Assembly: GCA_041395325.1 (NCBI GenBank)
Contig: JAWLAT010000017.1
Location: 40,747 to 104,746 of the forward strand
DNA: 64,000 nt
DNA from: JAWLAT01 sp041395325
GTDB lineage: Bacteria; Pseudomonadota; Gammaproteobacteria; Xanthomonadales; SZUA-5
Direction of reading: 5' to 3'
This document shows positions 8,163 through 17,166 of the stretch, piece after piece. Positions within the stretch are counted from its first letter, which is position 1. Each line of letters opens with the position of its first letter. Under the pieces are notes generated by a model that did not search any database, was not told the DNA's origin, and saw only the letters and a program-made list of their open reading frames with translations. The position numbers and the translations under genes are program-made.

Positions 8163-8550
8163 GGCGCACCCATTGATAGCGAAGCTGATCGATCTCGCCC
8201 TCGACCCCGAGCACATCGAAGCGGCAGGGGCGGCGGGCATGTTCGGGGTGCGCCGCCAGCCAGGATTGCGCCGTGCGCAACAACAGCTGGCGCTTGCGCG
8301 CTCCGACGCTGTCGACCGCCCGGGTCGCGCGCGGATCGCGCCGATAGCGCACCTCGACAAAGACGATCGTGGCCGCTTCGCGCATCACCAGATCGATCTC
8401 ACCACCCACGATCTGATAGTTGCGCTCCAGCAATATGAGCCCCTGCCCGCGCAGCCATTGCGCCGCCTGTCCCTCGATGGACTGGCCCCGTGCCCGCCCG
8501 CTGCCGGCCAGCGCGGCGAGCGGTTTAGTCCACCACCACCGGAACGCCAT
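8140..8550 (-). CDS. yraN: YraN family (UPF0102) nuclease-fold protein
   Basis: A 136-residue member of UPF0102, a restriction-endonuclease-like fold. The family core is clear: GQSIEGQAAQWLRGQGL, LLERNYQIVGGEIDLVM and VFVEVRYRR, with the acidic and E-x-R residues in the expected spacing. The cellular role is not established. It starts inside the last codons of lpoA (overlap 26 bases) and runs into the FAD oxidase gene, so lpoA-yraN is coupled; this pairing beside divergent rsmI is the order usual in gammaproteobacteria. Confidence 0.9.
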   Translation of the reverse strand: MAFRWWWTKPLAALAGSGRARGQSIEGQAAQWLRGQGLILLERNYQIVGGEIDLVMREAATIVFVEVRYRRDPRATRAVDSVGARKRQLLLRTAQSWLAAHPEHARRPCRFDVLGVEGEIDQLRYQWVRHAFDAGG

Positions 8551-10378
8551 TCTCGAAGCGAGCCCAGGTCAACAGACGACGAATGCGACCATTGCGATCG
8601 GCCGACAGCTTGCCGGTGGCACCATCGACCGCCTGGCCGGGATTGGCCTCGAGCCAGTCCAGCAAGGGCAGTAAACGCCAGGCGTCGATGCCATAGGCGA
8701 ACAGGCGCGCCGCCGGACCGTCGGTCGTCGGCAGGCCAGCCAGCGCCGAGCGCTCAGGCACATCGCCCGGCACATAGCCCCCCAGCAACCACGGGCTGTC
8801 GCAGAACTGCAGACCGTCCAGATCGCGGTCGAGCGCAGGGTTGGGGCGGCCCTCATAGACGGCGCTGGTGGCATAGACCTCACCCGGCAGGTCCTGTCGC
8901 GTACGCAGCTGCGGCAACAGCAGGCGAGCCTGCGGCGCGCGCACCAGCAGCACGATCGCATCAACGTCCGAACGCGGCGCCGGTTCGTAGCGCAGATCCA
9001 GACCCAACAGTCCGCGCAGATAGCGCACGCGATCGCGGCCGCTGTCATTGCCGGCCAGCTTGGCCAGGGCGGCACTCTGATCCGGGGTGCGCGGATCGGC
9101 GCTGGCGCTGTCGATGATGCGTCCGCCGCGGGCTTCGTGAGCGGCGCGGAAGGCGGCCAGACTGCGCTGGCCCAATTCATCGGCACTGCGCAGAACCAGC
9201 ACGCGACCATGCCGACGTTCGGCCAGCCGCACGGCGATCGCGGCAGCCTCCTCTTCCGGCAGCAGCGCAAACTGCAGGCTGCCGCGCGGCGCGATCACCG
9301 CTGCATCGGCGTAATTCAGCGCGAGCGTGGGCAGCAGCGCCTGTTGCCGCTCGAACAGTCCCGTCACGGCCTCGCGCGAGAGCGGTCCCAGGATATGGTC
9401 GGCGCCCTCGGCGACGGCCTGGTCGTAGGCGGCCAGCGCTTCCTCGCGAGTGTTGCCGGCGTCATAGATGCGCAGCAGCGGGCGAGCCCCCTGATCGGCG
9501 AAATAAGCCGCCATCACACCTTCCTGCAACGCGGCGGCCGGTGCCGCCAGGGCGCCGCGCTGTGGCAACAGCAGCGCTACCTGGCTGCCGGCTTCGCGCG
9601 GCAGCTGATCGGTGCGGTAGGTGCGCACACGCTCGTTGGTCGCCAGCGGGCCGGCCTGGACCGCGCGGGCATAGCTGCCGCGGCGATCACCACCGAAGCG
9701 TTCCTGGCTCAGTCGCGCCAGCAGCTCGTACAGCGGTTCGTCACGTGGCGTATCGCGCAACAGATTGCGCAGCTGGTCATCGTCCAGTCCGGCGATGCCT
9801 TCTTCGGCCTCGGCCCGATTGCGGGCACGCTCTTCGCCCTGCAGCAGCGGCTCCAGCCGCAGGCGCTCGGCCGCACTGGCCACCTGGTCGCCACGCAGCG
9901 TCAGCGCTCGTGCGCGCAGTTCCAGGGCCCGCACCCGCACGCTGACACTGCCCACCTCGGACGGCATCGCCAGCAGCGCCATGGCGGCATCGGCATCACC
10001 ATCGGCCAGCGCCAGTTCGGCATAGAGCAGATCCAGCCGGGCTTCGTCATCGGGTGACAAGCGCGCCCGACGGATACTGCCCAACTGATTGGCCAGCGCC
10101 ATCAGATCGCCTTCCTCGCGCAGTGCTTCGGCGGCCAGCAGCGCATAGCGGTCCCGCTCCGGCCCACCTTGCCGCGCCAACTGCTGATACAGCTGCGCAG
10201 CGCCGCGGAAATTGCCATCCAGCCAGGCCGTGCGTGCATCCATCTCGGTGACGGCCGGTTCGACCCGCACGCTGCCACCGCCGCCACAGGCGGTCAGGCA
10301 GAGCAGAATCAAGGCCGGCAACAGCGGTCGCCAGGACCAGCGGGCGGCCCCGGGGGATGGGCTCAGGGTTGGGGGCAA
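8525..10378 (-). CDS. lpoA: LpoA-type outer-membrane lipoprotein activator of PBP1A
   Basis: A lipoprotein of about 617 residues. The start I choose is a TTG at 10378, because AGGAG lies seven bases upstream and the product then begins with a normal lipoprotein signal: basic/Trp segment, Leu-rich core and lipobox LTAC with Cys at residue 31. The frame stays open upstream to 10516 but that would bury the signal. The N-terminal ~250 residues are TPR-like; the C-terminal part is the periplasmic-binding-like LppC domain (VALLLPQRGALAAPA, HILGPLSREAV). LpoA works at the outer membrane and stimulates peptidoglycan synthesis by PBP1A. It diverges from rsmI, the conserved arrangement. Confidence 0.9.
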   Translation of the reverse strand: MPPTLSPSPGAARWSWRPLLPALILLCLTACGGGGSVRVEPAVTEMDARTAWLDGNFRGAAQLYQQLARQGGPERDRYALLAAEALREEGDLMALANQLGSIRRARLSPDDEARLDLLYAELALADGDADAAMALLAMPSEVGSVSVRVRALELRARALTLRGDQVASAAERLRLEPLLQGEERARNRAEAEEGIAGLDDDQLRNLLRDTPRDEPLYELLARLSQERFGGDRRGSYARAVQAGPLATNERVRTYRTDQLPREAGSQVALLLPQRGALAAPAAALQEGVMAAYFADQGARPLLRIYDAGNTREEALAAYDQAVAEGADHILGPLSREAVTGLFERQQALLPTLALNYADAAVIAPRGSLQFALLPEEEAAAIAVRLAERRHGRVLVLRSADELGQRSLAAFRAAHEARGGRIIDSASADPRTPDQSAALAKLAGNDSGRDRVRYLRGLLGLDLRYEPAPRSDVDAIVLLVRAPQARLLLPQLRTRQDLPGEVYATSAVYEGRPNPALDRDLDGLQFCDSPWLLGGYVPGDVPERSALAGLPTTDGPAARLFAYGIDAWRLLPLLDWLEANPGQAVDGATGKLSADRNGRIRRLLTWARFENGVPVVVD

Positions 10379-10475
10379 GGTTGATCTCCTGCGCTCGGGC
10401 GCGAGGCGCCATGATAGCCACTGCGACCGGGCAATTCCTGTCCGCGACGTGGCAGCCATCACGCATACTGCGCCC

Positions 10476-11327
10476 ATGTCGCATCCAGCCGCCGTCGCCG
10501 TCGCCCAACCGGGCACCCTTCATGTCGTCGCCACGCCGATCGGGCATCTGGCCGACCTGTCCCAGCGTGCCCGTCAGATCCTGTCCGAAGTGGACGTGGT
10601 GTTGTGCGAGGACACCCGCACCAGCGCGCCATTGCTGCGCCACGCCGGCAGCGATCGACCACTGCGGGCATTGCACGAACACAATGAGCAGGCCGCCGTG
10701 AACGGCTGGTTGGCGGCGCTGCAAGAAGGACAGTCGCTGGCGCTGATCTCCGATGCCGGCACGCCGCTGCTGAGCGACCCCGGTTACCGGTTGGTCGCCG
10801 CCGCGCGTGCCGCGGGATTGCCGGTCTCGCCGGTGCCCGGCCCCTGCGCCGTGATCGCCGCGCTGAGCGTGGCCGGGCTGGCCACCGACCGTTTCAGTTT
10901 CGAGGGCTTCCTGCCGGCCAAGGCGGCGGCGCGTCGCGAACGCTTGCGCGGGCTGGCCGACGATCCGCGCACGCTGGTCTTCTACGAGGCCCCGCACCGG
11001 ATCGCCGACTGCCTGAGCGACATGCTGGCCGAGTGGGGTTCGCAACGTCCCGCCGCCCTGTGTCGGGAGCTGACCAAGACCTTCGAGACCGTCATCCTGG
11101 CGCCACTGGCCGAGTTGCAGCAGCGTGTGGCCGCGGACAGCAACCAGCAGCGGGGCGAGATCGTTCTGGTGGTGGCCGGGGCAGAAGTCCAGACCGACGC
11201 ATCTCTACTGCAGGCCCAGCAACTGTACCGGGCCCTGCTCGATGAACTGCCGCCCAGCCGCGCCGCCAAGGTGGCAGCGAAAATCCACGGCGTGCCCAGG
11301 CGCGCGCTGTATGGCGCCGACGACTGA
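10476..11327 (+). CDS. rsmI: 16S rRNA (cytidine-1402-2'-O)-methyltransferase
   Basis: Methylates the ribose of C1402 in the 16S rRNA decoding centre using SAM. The 283-residue length is standard. Tetrapyrrole-methylase-fold motifs are visible: LHVVATPIGHLADLSQRA at the N-terminus, VLCEDTRTS, LISDAGTPLLSDPGYRLV, PVPGPCAVIAALSVAG and FYEAPHRI. The ATG at 10476 gives a short lead before the first strand; longer in-frame extensions overlap the divergent lpoA and lack similarity. Divergent from lpoA across about 100 bases, which hold both promoters. Confidence 0.95.
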   Translation: MSHPAAVAVAQPGTLHVVATPIGHLADLSQRARQILSEVDVVLCEDTRTSAPLLRHAGSDRPLRALHEHNEQAAVNGWLAALQEGQSLALISDAGTPLLSDPGYRLVAAARAAGLPVSPVPGPCAVIAALSVAGLATDRFSFEGFLPAKAAARRERLRGLADDPRTLVFYEAPHRIADCLSDMLAEWGSQRPAALCRELTKTFETVILAPLAELQQRVAADSNQQRGEIVLVVAGAEVQTDASLLQAQQLYRALLDELPPSRAAKVAAKIHGVPRRALYGADD

Positions 11328-11335
11328 TCGCGCTG

Positions 11336-11610
11336 GTGAGTCAGTACCGTGCGCTGGAGATTTTCATTCACCTGATGCCAGCAGCGTTAGGTCACAGATC
11401 GAACCCGCCAGAGCCATCGGTGAATAGCGGACAGAGCGTCAGCTGATGTGGGTCAGCGCTGTGCGCTGACGCTCTTCATCGAATCCAAAAGCGTTCGATC
11501 ACAGATCGAACCCACCAGACGCATACAGCAAGCGGCGAGATCAGCCGCTGACCATGGCGGGTAAGCGCTGTGCACTGAGGTCTTCCGTGATCCCAGCCAG
11601 CGGCCCAGAT
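11336..11610. repeat. Degenerate tandem repeat, period about 107-110 bases, in the rsmI-peptidase gap
   Basis: The gap 11328-11755 contains no gene. It holds about 2.5 diverged copies of a unit of about 107-110 bases. The best block TCACAGATCGAACCC(G/A)CCAGA recurs at 11392 and 11499; a second block, GCGCTGTGC(G/A)CTGA followed by a TCTTC segment, recurs at 11456 and 11565, and a weaker copy (GTGCGCTGGAG...TTCATTC) precedes at about 11350. Function unknown; it could be a remnant of a dispersed repeat or an RNA element. Confidence 0.6.
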
Positions 11611-11755
11611 CACCGAATGAAAGCACCGACGACATGGCCGACTCGCTGGGCGCCAGCGTCCTTCGCCCCATGACCTTTGGGACTGTTGCAGACGGCTGAA
11701 GGGTCCACCATCACGGCCCTCATTGCTGACCAATCGATTCTTCAAGGAGTCCTGC

Positions 11756-13948
11756 ATGCGACGTTCGCCGCTCTATCTCGCCCTGGCCCTGGCCTTCACC
11801 CTGACCGGCTGCGGCCAGGCCCCGGAGAGCGGTAGCACCGCTGCACCTGCCGACACTCAGGCCAGCGCCGACAGCACCGCGGCGCAGAGCCCTGCCGACA
11901 ACCCGCTGCTGGCGGACTGGACCGGCCCGTACAACGGCGTACCCGCCTTCGACAAGATGTCGGTGGACCTGATTGGTCCGGCACTGGAAGCCGGCATGGC
12001 GAAGAATCTGGCCGAGCTCGATGCCATCGCCGCCAGCGCCGAAGCACCGACCTTCGACAACACCATCGTGGCGATGGAGAAGACCGGCTGGGACGTCGGT
12101 CGCGTGTTCGTCTACTTCAGCATCTACTCGGGCAACCTGTCTTCGCCCGAGTTCCGTGCCGTACAGCAGCAGATGGCGCCGAAGCTGGCCCAGTTCCAGT
12201 CGAAAATCACGCAGAACAAGGCATTGTTCAAACGTGTCGAGGCCGTCCGCAATGGCGCCGAGTTCGCCACGCTGCGGCCTGACCAGCAGCGTCTGGTGAC
12301 GCTGGTCTACGATCAGTTCGCCCGCAATGGCGCCACCCTGGAAGGCGACAAGGCCGATCGCTATGCCGCCATCAACGAGCGGCTGGCCGAGCTGCACACC
12401 CGCTTTGCCAACAACGTGCTGGCCGACGAAGAGAAGTACGCGCTGTTCCTCGACGACAGCCAGCTTGGCGGCCTGCCGCAATCCTTCATCGATGCGGCCG
12501 CCGGACTGGCCGAAAAGCGCGGCGAGCCGGGCAAGTACGCCGTGGTCAACACGCGCTCATCGATGGATCCCTTCCTCACCTATTCCGACGAACGGGCGCT
12601 GCGCGAGCAGGTCTGGCGCACCTATTACTCGCGCGGCGACAACGGTGATGACAACGACAACAACGCGCTGATCGCCGAAATCCTGCAGCTGCGCGATGAG
12701 CGCGTGGCGTTGCTGGGCTACGACAACTATGCCCAATGGCGTCTGGAAGACCGCATGGCGAAAACGCCGGAACAGGCGATGGCGCTGATGGAGGCCGTGT
12801 GGCCGGCGGCCATCGCCCGTGTCGCCGAGGAAGTGGCCGACATGCAGCAGGTGGCCGACGCCGAAGGCGCCAACATCACGATCGAGCCCTGGGATTACCG
12901 CTACTACGCCGAGAAGGTGCGCAAGGCGCGCTATGACCTGGATTCCAACGAGGTCAAGCAGTATCTGCAACTGGACAAGCTGCGCGAGGCGATGTTCTAC
13001 GTCGCCGGCGAGCTGTTCGACTTCGACTTCGTGCCGGTGCCCGAAGGCAGCGTGCCGGTCTATCACCCGGACGTGAAGGTGTGGGAGGTCAAGCGGCGCA
13101 GCACTGGCGCCGAAGTGGGCCTGTGGTACCTCGACCCCTATGCCCGGGAAGGCAAGCGCTCCGGCGCCTGGGCCTTCGCCTATCGCGGCTACCACGAGCT
13201 GGCGCCCAAGCAGACGGTGCTGGCCAGCAACAACTCCAACTTCATCAAGGGCAAGCCCGGCGAGCCGGTGCTGGTCTCCTGGGATGACGCCACCACCTTC
13301 TTCCACGAGTTCGGCCATGCCCTGCATGCACTGGCGTCGAACGTGGAATATCCGACCCTCAATGGCGGCGTGCGCGACTACACCGAGTTCCAGTCGCAGC
13401 TGCTGGAGCGCTGGCTCAGCACCGAACCGGTGATCAAGAACTACCTGGTGCACGTGGAAACCGGCGAGCCGATGCCGGCCGAGCTGATCGAGAAGATCAA
13501 GCGGGCGGCCACCTTCAATGAGGGCTTCCGCACCACTGAGTACCTGGCTTCGGCACTGATCGACCTGAAGCTGCACACGATCGACCCGACCGGCATCGAT
13601 CCGGACGCCTTCGAGCGCGACACGCTGACCGAGTTGGGCATGCCAAAGGAAGTGGTCATGCGCCACCGCACGCCACAGTTCGGGCATGTGTTCTCGGGCG
13701 AAGGCTATTCGGCCGGCTACTACGGCTACTTGTGGGCCGAAGTGCTGACCGCTGACGCCGGCGAAGCCTTCGCCACCGCCCCGGGCGGCTACTACGATGC
13801 CGACATGGCGAAGAAGCTGGTCGACCATCTGTTCGCCGTGCGCAACGCGGTCGATCCGGCCGACGCCTATCGCGCCTTCCGCGGCCGCGACGCCAAGATC
13901 GACGCCCTGCTGCGCGATCGCGGCTTCCCGGTGCCCGGCGAGGGCTGA
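11756..13948 (+). CDS. M3 family metallopeptidase (Dcp / oligopeptidase A-like) lipoprotein
   Basis: A 730-residue zinc peptidase. AAGGAG at 11744-11749 fixes the ATG at 11756, which begins a lipoprotein signal with lipobox LTGC (Cys 19), so the enzyme is probably anchored at the outer membrane facing the periplasm. The zinc site HEFGH is at residues 517-521 and the third ligand is probably Glu 544 in the TEFQSQ segment, as in the FVEFPSQ of the family. YSAGYYGYLWAEV near the C-terminus matches the substrate-binding loop. It should cut dipeptides or short oligopeptides. Length and order match peptidyl-dipeptidase Dcp; the choice between Dcp and oligopeptidase is open. Confidence 0.92.
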   Translation: MRRSPLYLALALAFTLTGCGQAPESGSTAAPADTQASADSTAAQSPADNPLLADWTGPYNGVPAFDKMSVDLIGPALEAGMAKNLAELDAIAASAEAPTFDNTIVAMEKTGWDVGRVFVYFSIYSGNLSSPEFRAVQQQMAPKLAQFQSKITQNKALFKRVEAVRNGAEFATLRPDQQRLVTLVYDQFARNGATLEGDKADRYAAINERLAELHTRFANNVLADEEKYALFLDDSQLGGLPQSFIDAAAGLAEKRGEPGKYAVVNTRSSMDPFLTYSDERALREQVWRTYYSRGDNGDDNDNNALIAEILQLRDERVALLGYDNYAQWRLEDRMAKTPEQAMALMEAVWPAAIARVAEEVADMQQVADAEGANITIEPWDYRYYAEKVRKARYDLDSNEVKQYLQLDKLREAMFYVAGELFDFDFVPVPEGSVPVYHPDVKVWEVKRRSTGAEVGLWYLDPYAREGKRSGAWAFAYRGYHELAPKQTVLASNNSNFIKGKPGEPVLVSWDDATTFFHEFGHALHALASNVEYPTLNGGVRDYTEFQSQLLERWLSTEPVIKNYLVHVETGEPMPAELIEKIKRAATFNEGFRTTEYLASALIDLKLHTIDPTGIDPDAFERDTLTELGMPKEVVMRHRTPQFGHVFSGEGYSAGYYGYLWAEVLTADAGEAFATAPGGYYDADMAKKLVDHLFAVRNAVDPADAYRAFRGRDAKIDALLRDRGFPVPGEG

Positions 13949-13964
13949 GGTCTCACAGGGTGGA

Positions 13965-13992
13965 GGGCCCAGGGCTCAGGGCCCAGGGCCCA
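13965..13992. repeat. Heptamer array GGGCCCA (4 copies)
   Basis: Four adjacent heptamers just after the peptidase gene: GGGCCCA, GGGCTCA, GGGCCCA, GGGCCCA. Related heptamer arrays lie at 32042-32069 (opposite orientation) and 43834-43892. The rest of the gap 13949-14266 holds a REP-like palindrome and no gene. Confidence 0.7.
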
Positions 13993-14127
13993 GGGGGTCG
14001 CCAGCGGCTGAGTTGACGGCGAGGTACGTCCTGCAGCGGAGCCCTGGGCCCAGCGAGAGCAACGCACCTGCAGGCCGATGGCGGAGCGCATCAGAACTCT
14101 GAAGTCGATCAACAGCCGGCCCTTCCG

Positions 14128-14157
14128 TGGGAGCGAGCTTGCTCGCGATCTTTTCGG
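14128..14157 (+). repeat. REP-like palindromic element, copy 1
   Basis: GGGAGCGAGCTTGCTCGC followed by GATCTTTTCGG. The core GCGAGC-TT-GCTCGC is a 6-bp stem with a 2-base loop. A nearly identical copy lies in reverse orientation at 20434-20464, and a variant with loop CCCT at 21541. Such elements are dispersed extragenic palindromes. Confidence 0.75.
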
Positions 14158-14266
14158 GAATACGCCGGTGCACTGCGTGGCTAGATCGCCCATCGCGCCC
14201 CCAGAGCTTCCCCGTCCGACCCTGCCGTGCTGACATAGCCGGCAGTGGACGGAAGCGGAACCATCG

Positions 14267-15115
14267 ATGGCCAACGCTGAACCGCAGATCATCGAGGTGG
14301 CTCCGGGCATTCGCACCGGGCTGTGGCACTGGCAGCCACCGTCACCCGCGAGAATCCGCCGCGCCGTGCTGATCCTCCCGGCGCTCGGCGTGCGGGCCGC
14401 TGCCTACCGGAACCTGGCGCAGGCGCTCAACGGCCATGGTCTGGATGTGCTGGCGCTGGATCTGCGCGGTGTCGGCAGCAGCAGCATCCGCGCCTCCCGA
14501 CAGCACGATTGGGGCTATCAGGACCTGCTCGACGACGAGCTCGAGTGCTTGCTGGCTCAGGCCCGTCAGCGCCTGCCGCAGGCACCACTGGCCTGGCTGG
14601 GGCACTCATTGGGCGGGCACCTGGCCGTGCTGCATGCGCTGCTGCGCGGCAATGCCACCCCCGACCTGAAGCATCTGCTGCTGGTGGCCAGCGGCAGCCC
14701 GCACCTGCCACTGCTGGCCCGACGCGAAGCGCGCGGCGCCCGCTTCCTGACGGCAATGATCAACCTCAGTACCCCGCTGCTGGGCGCCTTTCGCGGCGAC
14801 TGGCTGGGATTTGGTGGGCGGCAGGGCAGCCGTTTGATGCGCGAATGGGCACGACTGGTGCGAGCGGGAACACTGCCACTGGGTGATCCACGCGGACCGA
14901 TCGATCGGCCTACTGTGGCCGCTTTCACCATGGCCGGCGACCACTACGCGCCAAAGGCCTCGGTACAGGCGCTCGCCGACCGGCTCGGCCAGGGCCATGC
15001 CGCCGAGACCATCGGCCCCGATGAGGAAGGCCGCTTGCCGGGGCACTTCGACTGGATGAAGCGTCCGGAACGGATCGCCAGGGCCCTGGCGTTGCGGGTC
15101 TGTGGCAGCGACTGA
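14267..15115 (+). CDS. Alpha/beta hydrolase (serine aminopeptidase-type lid)
   Basis: A 282-residue cytoplasmic hydrolase. The nucleophile elbow GHSLGG is near residue 111, preceded by the oxyanion strand VLILPALGVRAAAY and LALDLRGVGSSS. A C-terminal segment with GDHYAP fits the acid residue, and a late His in PGHFDW fits the triad. This is the Hydrolase_4 type of fold. The substrate is unknown. The next gene's best start is 36 bases downstream, though its frame is already open at the TGATG junction, so the two genes are probably co-transcribed. Confidence 0.85.
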   Translation: MANAEPQIIEVAPGIRTGLWHWQPPSPARIRRAVLILPALGVRAAAYRNLAQALNGHGLDVLALDLRGVGSSSIRASRQHDWGYQDLLDDELECLLAQARQRLPQAPLAWLGHSLGGHLAVLHALLRGNATPDLKHLLLVASGSPHLPLLARREARGARFLTAMINLSTPLLGAFRGDWLGFGGRQGSRLMREWARLVRAGTLPLGDPRGPIDRPTVAAFTMAGDHYAPKASVQALADRLGQGHAAETIGPDEEGRLPGHFDWMKRPERIARALALRVCGSD

Positions 15116-15150
15116 TGGTGGGCAAGTGTCGCGGCGAAGAGGACAGCTTG

Positions 15151-15660
15151 ATGGATCGCCCTAGTCCGACCCACGAGAACCTACCGCCGCCAATTATTTC
15201 GTCGGCGCGCCTGCTCGCTTTCGTCGTGATTCCTGACACGCAGCCCTACACCGGCCGGATCTGCCTGCTGGTCGACGGCGAGCGCCTGGGGCGCGTCCCG
15301 TATCTGGCAATCTGCCGCAACTACCATCCGCCTAGCGACATCCTGCTGCTGTTCTGCGACGAAGAATGGAACTCGCTGGGCTGCATCGGGGTAACCAGCG
15401 TCGAAGACGGTCAACTGCAGGCGGAGCGCGACTACCCGGGATTGCAGTCGCACTGGGTCGACTCACCGTATGATGACCCGGCCATTGCGCGCTATTTGCG
15501 CGATGAGCTGGGGGTGGATCCGGCGTCGGAATGGTGGGCTTTTCGTTGTTCGTTCTGTCTGGCCGAGTGCGAAGGCATGGCGATCAGTCAGGGCAATGCG
15601 ACCATCTGCCGCCGCTGCATCGACCATTTTCACGTCAGCATTCACGAACTCGATGACTGA
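15151..15660 (+). CDS. Protein with C-terminal ClpX-type C4 zinc finger
   Basis: About 169 residues from an ATG at 15151, preferred over the earlier ATG at 15115 because GAAGAGGA sits upstream of it. The N-terminal ~120 residues resemble no family I can name (a beta-rich segment IICLLVDGERLG-like and an acidic middle). The C-terminus has CSFC...ICRRCID, the spacing of the four-cysteine zinc finger that ClpX uses to dimerise and bind adaptors. It might therefore be a small adaptor or DNA/protein-binding factor (inference). It lies between a hydrolase gene and a DUF924 gene. Confidence 0.7.
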   Translation: MDRPSPTHENLPPPIISSARLLAFVVIPDTQPYTGRICLLVDGERLGRVPYLAICRNYHPPSDILLLFCDEEWNSLGCIGVTSVEDGQLQAERDYPGLQSHWVDSPYDDPAIARYLRDELGVDPASEWWAFRCSFCLAECEGMAISQGNATICRRCIDHFHVSIHELDD

Positions 15661-15719
15661 GATGCGCGCATTGCGATCCGGGCGCTGATCGGCTCAAGAA
15701 CCCGCTACGAGAACTGCGC

Positions 15720-16256
15720 ATGTATCCCCTCGTCCTGAAATTCTGGTTTGCCGAAATTGAGCCCCGGCAGTGGTGGGAGAAGGACCGGGAATTCGATCAG
15801 CGCATCGCCACGCGCTTCGGTCTGCTGCACGCACAGGCGACGCAGTGCGAGCTGTACAACTGGCGGACCACGGCGCTGGGCCGTCTGGCCGAGGTCATCG
15901 TGCTGGACCAGTTCTCGCGCAACATGTATCGCGGTCGAGCAGGCGCATTTGCCCACGATGCCCTGGCCCTGGCGCTGGCGCAGGAGGCGGTCGCCATCGG
16001 CGCCGACCTGGAGCTGGAGCCGATGCAGCGGGCCTTTCTGTACATGCCCTACATGCACAGCGAATCGGCCGCCATCCATCGCGTCGCCGAGCCGCTGTTC
16101 CGCGAGCGCACGACGGCCGAATCGCACGCCTTCGAACTGCGTCACAAGGCCATCATCGACCGCTTCGGCCGCTACCCGCACCGCAACACCATTCTCGGCC
16201 GCCGCTCGACCGACGAGGAGCGGACCTTCCTGCAGCAACCCGACTCCAGCTTCTGA
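15720..16256 (+). CDS. DUF924 family protein
   Basis: A 178-residue helical protein of the DUF924 family. Diagnostic segments: LKFWFAEIEPRQWWEKD at the N-terminus, FDQRIATRFG, EVIVLDQFSRNMYRG in the middle, AFLYMPYMHSES, and RYPHRNTILGR near the end. Function is not established; the fold is TPR-like, all-helical. Start at 15720 fits the family's N-terminus. It is about 60 bases after the zinc-finger gene on the same strand. Confidence 0.88.
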   Translation: MYPLVLKFWFAEIEPRQWWEKDREFDQRIATRFGLLHAQATQCELYNWRTTALGRLAEVIVLDQFSRNMYRGRAGAFAHDALALALAQEAVAIGADLELEPMQRAFLYMPYMHSESAAIHRVAEPLFRERTTAESHAFELRHKAIIDRFGRYPHRNTILGRRSTDEERTFLQQPDSSF

Positions 16257-16401
16257 GTTCGGACGGCGGGCAGCGTTCAGGTGTCCGCGCTGACCGACCG
16301 GAAAGCGCAAGCATCGTGCGCTCGCGCTGCGGACCGGACAGCCCGGTACGCGGACAGATTGACGCTATGCTCTGGCGCCCCCCAGCCTCGAGGTTCCGCC
16401 G

Positions 16402-17160
16402 ATGTCCGCTGCCCTGTTTGATCTGACCGGCAAGACGGCCCTGGTCACCGGCGCGTCACGCGGGATCGGCGCGGCCATCGCGCGACTGCTGGGCGAGCAT
16501 GGCGCGCATGTGATCGTCACCAGCCGCCAGCAGGAGGCCTGCGAGTCGGTGGCCGACGAGATCCGACAGGCCGGTGGCCAGGCGACGGCAAAGGCACTGC
16601 ACATCGGCGATGGGGCCGCGATCGAAGCGATGTTTGCCGAACTGGACGCCGCCGGCACGCGCATCGACCTGCTGGTCAACAACGCCGCCACCAACCCCTA
16701 TTTCGGGCCGATGCTGGACATGTCGCTGGCGGCCTTCGACAAGACCGTGGAAGTGAATATCCGCGGCTATTGGCTGACCACCCGCGAGGCGGCCAAGCGG
16801 ATGGCGCCCGGCAGTGCCATCGTCAACGTCGCCTCGGTCAACGCCAGCCGACCGGCGCCGATGCAGGGCGTCTATTCCTTCACCAAGGCGGCCATCGTGG
16901 CGATGACCCAGGCCTACGCGAAGGAACTGGCGCAGGCGCAGGTTCGCGTCAATGCGGTGCTGCCGGGTCTGACCGACACCAAGTTCGCCTCGGCCCTGAC
17001 GCAGAACGAGTCGATCCTCAATCGTTTCCTGATGCTGGTGCCACAAGGCCGCGTGGCGCAGCCGGAAGAGATCGCCCCGGCGGTGCTGTTCCTGCTCGCG
17101 CCGGCCAGCAGCTATCTGACTGGCGCCGCGCTGCCGGTCGATGGCGGCTATCTGGCCTGA
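16402..17160 (+). CDS. SDR family NAD(P)-dependent oxidoreductase
   Basis: A 252-residue classical short-chain dehydrogenase. The cofactor motif TGASRGIG is near residue 18, NNAAT near 91, the catalytic Ser in NVASVNAS, and the Tyr-Lys pair in YSFTK near residue 158. The C-terminal LTGAALPVDGGYLA is typical of 3-oxoacyl-reductase-like SDRs. It uses NAD(P)H to reduce or oxidise a carbonyl/alcohol; substrate unknown. The start codon follows CGAGG. It is followed after 6 bases by pyrE. Confidence 0.9.
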   Translation: MSAALFDLTGKTALVTGASRGIGAAIARLLGEHGAHVIVTSRQQEACESVADEIRQAGGQATAKALHIGDGAAIEAMFAELDAAGTRIDLLVNNAATNPYFGPMLDMSLAAFDKTVEVNIRGYWLTTREAAKRMAPGSAIVNVASVNASRPAPMQGVYSFTKAAIVAMTQAYAKELAQAQVRVNAVLPGLTDTKFASALTQNESILNRFLMLVPQGRVAQPEEIAPAVLFLLAPASSYLTGAALPVDGGYLA

Positions 17161-17166
17161 TCGGCG

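Noticed and set aside
11385..11420. T-arm-like GGTTCGATC on the minus strand, possible tRNA remnant
   Set aside because: The stem around it does not pair and no acceptor or anticodon arm could be found; it belongs to a tandem repeat instead.
11328..11755. RNase P RNA (rnpB) beside rsmI, as in some gammaproteobacteria
   Set aside because: The conserved rnpB segments (GAGGAAAGTCCGGGC and the ACAGAA end) are absent.
12557..13828. 423-codon minus-strand frame inside the M3 peptidase gene
   Set aside because: Antisense shadow of a well-supported gene with the HEFGH site; composition unlike real proteins.
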